A stretch of 10,250 nucleotides of DNA. Origin: Pseudomonadota bacterium (lineage in GTDB: Bacteria > Pseudomonadota > Alphaproteobacteria > Rhizobiales > Rhizobiaceae). Every line of letters begins with the position of its first letter. The stretch's first letter is position 1. The translations under genes were made by a program, and so were the position numbers. The notes below the pieces were generated by a model that searched no databases, was not told the DNA's origin, and worked only from the letters and a program-made list of their open reading frames with translations. This document shows, piece by piece, positions 5,783 through 10,250 of the stretch. The stretch covers positions 1 through 10,250 of the forward strand of contig JAEZXF010000204.1 of NCBI GenBank assembly GCA_023419995.1, written 5' to 3'.

Positions 5783-8011
5783 ATGATGCGTCAGTACGAG
5801 CTTGTCGAGCGCGTCCAGCGCTACAAGCCCGACGTCAACGAGGCGCTGCTCAACAAGGCCTATGTCTATGCCATGCAGAAGCATGGCCACCAGAAGCGCG
5901 CGTCGGGCGATCCCTACTTCTCGCATCCGCTGGAAGTGGCCGCGATCCTCACCGACATGCGCATGGACGAGGCGACAATCGCGGTCGCGCTGCTCCACGA
6001 CACCATCGAGGACACATCCGCCACCCGCGCCGAGATCGACGCGCTGTTCGGCCCCGACATGGGCAAGCTGGTCGAGGGGCTGACCAAGCTCAAGAAGCTC
6101 GACCTCGTCTCCAGGAAGGCCGAGCAGGCCGAGAACCTGCGCAAGCTGCTGCTCGCCATCTCCGACGACGTCCGCGTCCTTCTCGTCAAGCTCGCCGACC
6201 GGCTGCACAACATGCGCACGCTGGAGCACATGCGCCCCGACAAGCGCCTGCGCATCGCCGAGGAGACGATGGAGATCTATGCGCCGCTCGCCGGCCGCAT
6301 GGGCATGCAGGACATGCGCGAGGAACTGGAGGAGCTCTCCTTCAGCTACATCAATCCCGAGGCCTACAAGGCCGTCACCGAGCGGCTCGCCGAGTTCGTC
6401 GAGCGCAACAGGGGCGTGGTCGAGGAGATCGAGCAGGCGCTGTCCGATCTCTTCGTCAAGCACGCGCTCTACGCCGAGGTGAAGAGCCGGCTGAAGAAGC
6501 CGTGGTCGGTGTTCCGCAAGATGGAGACCAAGGCGATCTCCTTCGAGCAGCTGTCCGACATCATCGGCTTCCGCGTCATCGTCGCCAATGTCGAGGATTG
6601 CTACCGCGCGCTGGGCGCGATTCACACCGCCTGGTCGATGGTGCCGGGTCGCTTCAAGGACTACATCTCGACCCCGAAGCAGAACGACTACCGCTCGATC
6701 CACACCACCATCGTCGGGCCGTCGCGCCAGCGCGTCGAGCTGCAGATCCGCACCCAGGCGATGGACACCGTGGCCGAGTACGGCGTCGCCGCGCATTCGA
6801 TCTACAAGGACCACGGCGAGAAGGCGAACGGCGGCAACCACGCCGTCTCCAAGGACACCAAGGCCTATGCGTGGCTGCGCCAGACCATCGAGGCGCTGGC
6901 CGAGGGCGACAACCCGGAAGACTTCCTCGAGAACACCAAGCTGGAGCTGTTCCAGGACCAGGTCTTCGCCTTCACGCCCAAGGGCAGGCTGATCGCGCTG
7001 CCGCGCGGCGCCACCCCCATCGACTTCGCCTATGCCGTCCATACCGACGTCGGCGACACCTGCGTCGGCGCCAAGGTCAACGGCCGTGTCATGCCGCTGA
7101 TGACCGAGTTGAAGAACGGCGACGAGGTCGAGATCATCCGCTCGAAGGCGCAGGTGCCGCCGGCGGCGTGGGAATCGCTGGTCGTCACCGGCAAGGCGCG
7201 CTCGGCGATCCGCCGCGCCACCCGCAACGCGATGCGCAAGCAGTATTCCGGCCTCGGCGCCCGCATCCTCGAGCGCGCCTTCGCCCGTGCCGGCAAGACC
7301 TTCTCGCGCGAGGCGATCAAGCCGGTGCTGCACCGGCTCGCCCGCAAGGACGTCGAGGACGTGCTGGCCGATGTCGGGCGCGGCGAGCTGCCGTCGCCGG
7401 ACGTGCTCAAGGCCGTCTTCCCCGATCACAAGGAGGATCGCGTCGCCACCTCTCCCAAGGTGCGCGAGGAAGGCTGGTTCAACCTGCGCAACGCTGCCGG
7501 CATGCTGTTCCAGATTCCCGGCCTGCGCAGCCGCAAGGCGGGTGGCGGCGGCGCGGGCGGCGGCGCGGTGCCGATCCGCGGCGCCCATGGCGACCTGCCG
7601 GTGTTCTTCGCGCCGGAGGGCGCTGTGCCGGGCGACCGCATCGTCGGCATCGTCGAGCTCGGCAGGGGCATCACCATCTACCCGATCCAGTCGCCGTCGC
7701 TGACCGCCTTCGACGACCAGCCGGAGCGCTGGATCGACGTGCGCTGGGACATCGACGAGGACCACAAGGAGCGCTTCCCGGCTCGCATCTCCGTCACCGC
7801 CATCAACGAGCCCGGCTCGCTCGCCTCGATCGCGCAGACCATCGCCGCCAACGACGCCAACATCCACACGCTGTCGATGGCGCGCACCGCGCCCGACTTC
7901 ACCGACATGATCTTCGACCTCGAGGTCTGGGATCTGAAGCACCTGAACCGGCTGCTTTCGCAGCTCAAGGACAATTCGAGCGTCAGCGCGGCCAAGCGCG
8001 TCAACGGATGA
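5783..8011 (+). CDS. rsh: Bifunctional (p)ppGpp synthetase/hydrolase Rsh
   Basis: Makes and degrades (p)ppGpp, controlling the stringent response. Starting at ATG 5783 the protein has 742 aa, typical of alphaproteobacterial Rsh. The hydrolase HD domain shows His48, HDTIED at 72-77, and LADRLHNM at 137-144. The synthetase domain includes WSVFRKM at 241-247, IIGFRVIV at 260-267, and RFKDYISTPKQNDYRSIHT at 290-308. The RFKD (RxKD) form marks bifunctional enzymes, against ExDD in synthesis-only RelA. A TGS domain (about 388-447) and a C-terminal ACT domain (about 665-735) follow, used in sensing and ribosome contact. A glycine-rich insert lies at 586-594. GGGAAGA at 5769-5776 fits the ATG at 5783 (or 5786); a GTG at 5777 would overlap that site. 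Often annotated relA or spoT. pyrE follows after 33 nt. Confidence 0.97.
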   Translation: MMRQYELVERVQRYKPDVNEALLNKAYVYAMQKHGHQKRASGDPYFSHPLEVAAILTDMRMDEATIAVALLHDTIEDTSATRAEIDALFGPDMGKLVEGLTKLKKLDLVSRKAEQAENLRKLLLAISDDVRVLLVKLADRLHNMRTLEHMRPDKRLRIAEETMEIYAPLAGRMGMQDMREELEELSFSYINPEAYKAVTERLAEFVERNRGVVEEIEQALSDLFVKHALYAEVKSRLKKPWSVFRKMETKAISFEQLSDIIGFRVIVANVEDCYRALGAIHTAWSMVPGRFKDYISTPKQNDYRSIHTTIVGPSRQRVELQIRTQAMDTVAEYGVAAHSIYKDHGEKANGGNHAVSKDTKAYAWLRQTIEALAEGDNPEDFLENTKLELFQDQVFAFTPKGRLIALPRGATPIDFAYAVHTDVGDTCVGAKVNGRVMPLMTELKNGDEVEIIRSKAQVPPAAWESLVVTGKARSAIRRATRNAMRKQYSGLGARILERAFARAGKTFSREAIKPVLHRLARKDVEDVLADVGRGELPSPDVLKAVFPDHKEDRVATSPKVREEGWFNLRNAAGMLFQIPGLRSRKAGGGGAGGGAVPIRGAHGDLPVFFAPEGAVPGDRIVGIVELGRGITIYPIQSPSLTAFDDQPERWIDVRWDIDEDHKERFPARISVTAINEPGSLASIAQTIAANDANIHTLSMARTAPDFTDMIFDLEVWDLKHLNRLLSQLKDNSSVSAAKRVNG

Positions 8012-8044
8012 GCCGGCGCAGGCAAGGAAGGATCTGAGGAACTC

Positions 8045-8623
8045 ATGAACAAGGACGAAGTGCTCGACGTCTTCCGCGAGGCGGGCGCCATTCTCGAAGG
8101 CCATTTCATTCTCACCTCCGGCCTGCGCAGCCCGGTCTTCCTGCAGAAGGCGCGCGTCTTCATGCATGCCGACAAGACCGAGAAGCTGTGCCGGGCGCTG
8201 GCCGCCAAGGTGCGCGAGACGGTTCCGGGCCGGATCGACTACGTCGTCGGGCCGGCGGTCGGCGGGCTGATACCGGCCTACGAGACGTCGCGGCATCTCG
8301 GCGTCCCCGCCATCTGGGTCGAGCGCGAGAACGGCGAGTTCCGCCTGCGCCGCTTCGAGATCGAGCCCGGCGCGCGCGTCGTCATCGTCGAGGACATCGT
8401 CACCACCGGCCTGTCGATCCGCGAGACGGTGGAGTGCATGAGGAAGCTCGGCGCCGAAGTCGCCGCCGCCTGCTGCATCATCGACCGCTCCGCCGGCAAG
8501 GCCGATGTCGGCGTGCCGCTGGTGCCGCTGGCGCAGTACGAGGTGCCGGCCTATCCCGCCGACGCGCTGCCACCCGAGCTTGCCGCAATTCCGCCCGTCA
8601 AACCGGGTAGCCGCAGCCTATGA
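8045..8623 (+). CDS. pyrE: Orotate phosphoribosyltransferase
   Basis: Joins orotate to PRPP to give orotidine 5'-phosphate in pyrimidine synthesis. The 192-aa protein has the type I PRTase fold. The PRPP-binding signature is [11 protein letters not shown] at 112-122, with acidic pair Glu116/Asp117. The N-terminal substrate hood contains [13 protein letters not shown] (20-32), and [18 protein letters not shown] (69-86) forms the diphosphate-side loop. TGAGGA at 8035-8040 lies 4 nt before the ATG. The TGA stop overlaps the acpS start as ATGA, which suggests translational coupling. The gap of 33 nt after rsh has no terminator, so it probably shares that transcript. Confidence 0.96.
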   Translation: MNKDEVLDVFREAGAILEGHFILTSGLRSPVFLQKARVFMHADKTEKLCRALAAKVRETVPGRIDYVVGPAVGGLIPAYETSRHLGVPAIWVERENGEFRLRRFEIEPGARVVIVEDIVTTGLSIRETVECMRKLGAEVAAACCIIDRSAGKADVGVPLVPLAQYEVPAYPADALPPELAAIPPVKPGSRSL

Positions 8624-9024
8624 TCGTCGGAATCGGCAGCGACCTGATCGACATCAGGCGCGTGGAAAAGACGCTGGAGCGCCATGCCGAGCGCTTCATC
8701 GCGCGCGTCTTCACCGAGATCGAGAAGGAGAAGTCCGAGCGCCGCAAGGAGCGCGCGGCCTCCTACGCCAAGCGCTTCGCCGCCAAGGAGGCCTGCGCCA
8801 AGGCGCTGGGCACCGGCATCGCCCGCGGCGTCTACTGGCGCGACATGGGCGTGGTCAACCTGCCGGGCGGCAAGCCGACGATGCGGCTGACCGGGGGCGC
8901 GGCGGTGCGGCTGGCCGAGATCCTGCCGATGGGGCACGGGGCGTTCATCCACCTCACCATCACCGACGACTACCCGCTGGCGCAGGCCTTCGTCGTCATC
9001 GAGGCGCGGCTGACCGCCGGCTGA
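8620..9024 (+). CDS. acpS: Holo-[acyl-carrier-protein] synthase
   Basis: Transfers the 4'-phosphopantetheine arm of CoA to acyl carrier protein, turning it on for fatty acid synthesis. The product has 134 aa, normal for AcpS. The start [16 protein letters not shown] carries the metal-binding Asp8, and the second motif [16 protein letters not shown] (52-67) holds Glu57 and the conserved lysines at 56 and 61. The later stretch [17 protein letters not shown] (70-86) and [15 protein letters not shown] are also family-typical. The ATG at 8620 overlaps the pyrE stop by four bases with no separate strong ribosome site, as expected for coupled genes. lepB and rnc follow, a common order in rhizobia. 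Confidence 0.96.
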   Translation: MIVGIGSDLIDIRRVEKTLERHAERFIARVFTEIEKEKSERRKERAASYAKRFAAKEACAKALGTGIARGVYWRDMGVVNLPGGKPTMRLTGGAAVRLAEILPMGHGAFIHLTITDDYPLAQAFVVIEARLTAG

Positions 9025-9089
9025 CGACCTATTGCGTTGCTCCCGGCCATGCGAGCGGTTAAGACGGGGCGCATTTCACAGAGGACGAC

Positions 9090-9839
9090 ATGAGCGTGGC
9101 CGACAAATCGCAGAAGAAATCCGGCGGACTTGGCGAGACCGTCAGCGTCATCGTGCAGGCGCTGCTGCTTGCGCTCGTCATCCGCACCTTTCTGTTCCAG
9201 CCTTTCTCGATTCCGTCCGGCTCGATGCGTCCGACCCTGCTCGAGGGTGACTACCTGTTCGTGACCAAGTGGGCCTACGGTTATTCCAGGCACTCGCTGC
9301 CGTTCTCGCCCAACCTGTTCGAGGGCCGCATCTGGGGCAGCCAGCCCGAGCGCGGCGACGTGGTCGTCTTCAAGTTCCCGCCCAATCCGTCGCTCGACTA
9401 CATCAAGCGCGTGATCGGCCTGCCCGGCGACCGCGTGCAGATGCGCGAGGGCCAGCTCTTCATCAACGGCGAGCCGGTGAAGCGCGAGAAGACCGGCGAG
9501 ATCGACAATCCCGACATTACCGAGATGAACCGCCCGGTCGAGGTCTGGCGCGAGACGCTGCCCAACGGCGTGTCCTACGACACGCTCGACCTGACCAAAA
9601 ACGGCATCGGCGACGACACGCGGGAATTCGTGGTGCCCGAGGGGCATTTCTTCATGATGGGCGACAACCGCGACAACTCCAGCGACAGCCGCTTCTCGGT
9701 CGGCTTCGTGCCGGAGGACCACCTCGTCGGGCGCGCCAACATCATCTTCTTCTCCATCGCCGGCCGCGCGAGCCCGCTCGAGATCTGGCGCTGGCCGACC
9801 GAGCTGCGCCCCTCGCGCCTGCTCGACATGGTCAGGTAG
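9090..9839 (+). CDS. lepB: Signal peptidase I
   Basis: Cuts signal peptides from exported proteins at the outer face of the inner membrane. The 249-aa protein has one N-terminal membrane segment (about 17-35, VSVIVQALLLALVIRTFLF), then the catalytic serine Ser45 in IPSGSMRPT. The general-base lysine is Lys106 in DYIKRVIGLPGD, and box E is GDNRDNSSDSR at 191-201. With one membrane segment it is shorter than E. coli LepB (324 aa, two segments), as is usual in alphaproteobacteria. GAGGA at 9081-9085 sits 4 nt before the ATG. The 65-nt gap after acpS shows only a poor promoter match (TTGCTC-N17-TAAGAC, 9037-9065), so cotranscription is favoured. rnc begins 16 nt downstream. Confidence 0.97.
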   Translation: MSVADKSQKKSGGLGETVSVIVQALLLALVIRTFLFQPFSIPSGSMRPTLLEGDYLFVTKWAYGYSRHSLPFSPNLFEGRIWGSQPERGDVVVFKFPPNPSLDYIKRVIGLPGDRVQMREGQLFINGEPVKREKTGEIDNPDITEMNRPVEVWRETLPNGVSYDTLDLTKNGIGDDTREFVVPEGHFFMMGDNRDNSSDSRFSVGFVPEDHLVGRANIIFFSIAGRASPLEIWRWPTELRPSRLLDMVR

Positions 9840-9855
9840 GGGCGGACATGGCGTG

Positions 9856-10250
9856 ATGGCCGGCAAGCCGCATTCGGACGCCGATCTCGTCGCCTCGGTC
9901 GAGGCGATCACCGGCCTTGCCTTTTCCGACACGGCGCTCCTGCGCCGCGCGCTGACCCATGCCAGCGCCGGCGAGGGCAAGGACTACCAGCGGCTCGAGT
10001 TCCTCGGCGACAGGGTGCTCGGCCTCGTCGTCGCGCAGATGGTGTTCGAGGCGCATCCCGGCGCGCCGGAGGGTGAGCTGTCGCTGCGCCTGAACGCGCT
10101 CGTCAATGCCGAGACGCTGGCCGACATCGCCGACGAGATCGGCCTGTCCGGCCTGATCGTCGCCGGCAGCGAGCTGCGGACGCTGTCGGGCCGCAAGCGC
10201 GTCAACCTGCGTTCCGACGTGATGGAGGCGCTGATCGCCGCGCTCTATCT
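9856..10250 (+). CDS. rnc: Ribonuclease III, N-terminal part (truncated by window edge)
   Basis: Cleaves double-stranded RNA, including rRNA precursors. The frame is open from ATG 9856 to the window end (131 codons), so the double-stranded RNA-binding domain is outside. The nuclease domain shows the signature YQRLEFLGDRVLGLVVA (44-60) with metal ligands Glu48 and Asp52, and the second pair Asp120 and Glu123 in SDVMEALIAALY. The residue matching E. coli Glu38 is Gln45; this position is outside the essential metal set. AGGGGCGG at 9838-9845 serves as ribosome site. An ATG at 9848 opens only ATG-GCG-TGA, whose stop overlaps the rnc start as TGATG; a GTG at 9853 is a less likely start. Gene order after lepB fits the lepB-rnc-era pattern, era being expected beyond the window. 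Confidence 0.95.
   Translation, partial: MAGKPHSDADLVASVEAITGLAFSDTALLRRALTHASAGEGKDYQRLEFLGDRVLGLVVAQMVFEAHPGAPEGELSLRLNALVNAETLADIADEIGLSGLIVAGSELRTLSGRKRVNLRSDVMEALIAALY

Noticed and set aside
5714..8296. An 860-codon open frame antisense to rsh
   Set aside because: It is the mirror of a high-GC gene with G/C-ending codons; its Arg/Val/Leu/Asp-rich product has no recognisable domain, while the plus strand encodes a complete Rsh.
9848..9858. Two-codon upstream frame ATG-GCG-TGA overlapping the rnc start
   Set aside because: Without its own well-spaced ribosome site it is most simply a chance ATG; noted in the rnc entry only.

Overview
The window looks like a chromosomal core-gene block from an alphaproteobacterium of the Hyphomicrobiales (Rhizobiales), probably near the Mesorhizobium/Brucella group. 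The evidence is GC-rich DNA with strongly G/C-ending codons, a single bifunctional RelA/SpoT-type protein (Rsh) behind rpoZ, an omega subunit with a long acidic tail, and the run rpoZ-rsh-pyrE-acpS-lepB-rnc. The genus is an inference from gene order and protein character; no search was run.

Left part (1-2775). The 5' part of a soluble lytic murein transglycosylase gene reads leftward out of the window. It is divergent from dapA (lysine and meso-diaminopimelate synthesis), which is followed 25 nt later by smpB (trans-translation). The shared 243-nt intergenic region holds a plausible housekeeping promoter for dapA. A GC-rich hairpin closes the smpB side.

Middle part (2780-4794). Three genes on the minus strand form a tightly coupled unit: a NYN/LabA-type PIN-like nuclease, a family 5 (UDGb-like) Fe-S uracil-DNA glycosylase starting with GTG inside the nuclease stop codon (GTGA), and an unrecognised 167-aa protein starting with GTG one base after the glycosylase stop. 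Divergent from this unit is a small secreted DUF305 (CopM-like) protein rich in His and Met. Its promoter region carries a perfect CueR-type dyad (ACCTTCC-N7-GGAAGGT) in a 19-bp spacer, so it reads as a copper-inducible periplasmic copper-binding gene set into an otherwise housekeeping neighbourhood.

Right part (5272-10250). rpoZ is followed by a structured 112-nt spacer ending in a strong intrinsic terminator only 20 nt before the rsh start codon. Then come rsh ((p)ppGpp synthetase/hydrolase), pyrE, acpS (4-nt overlap with pyrE), lepB (signal peptidase I) and the 5' part of rnc (RNase III). These genes tie the stringent response to pyrimidine synthesis, acyl carrier protein activation, protein export and RNA processing. 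No tRNA, rRNA, CRISPR array, insertion sequence or phage gene was seen. The two items most worth following are the CueR-DUF305 unit and the possible attenuator-like leader in front of rsh.
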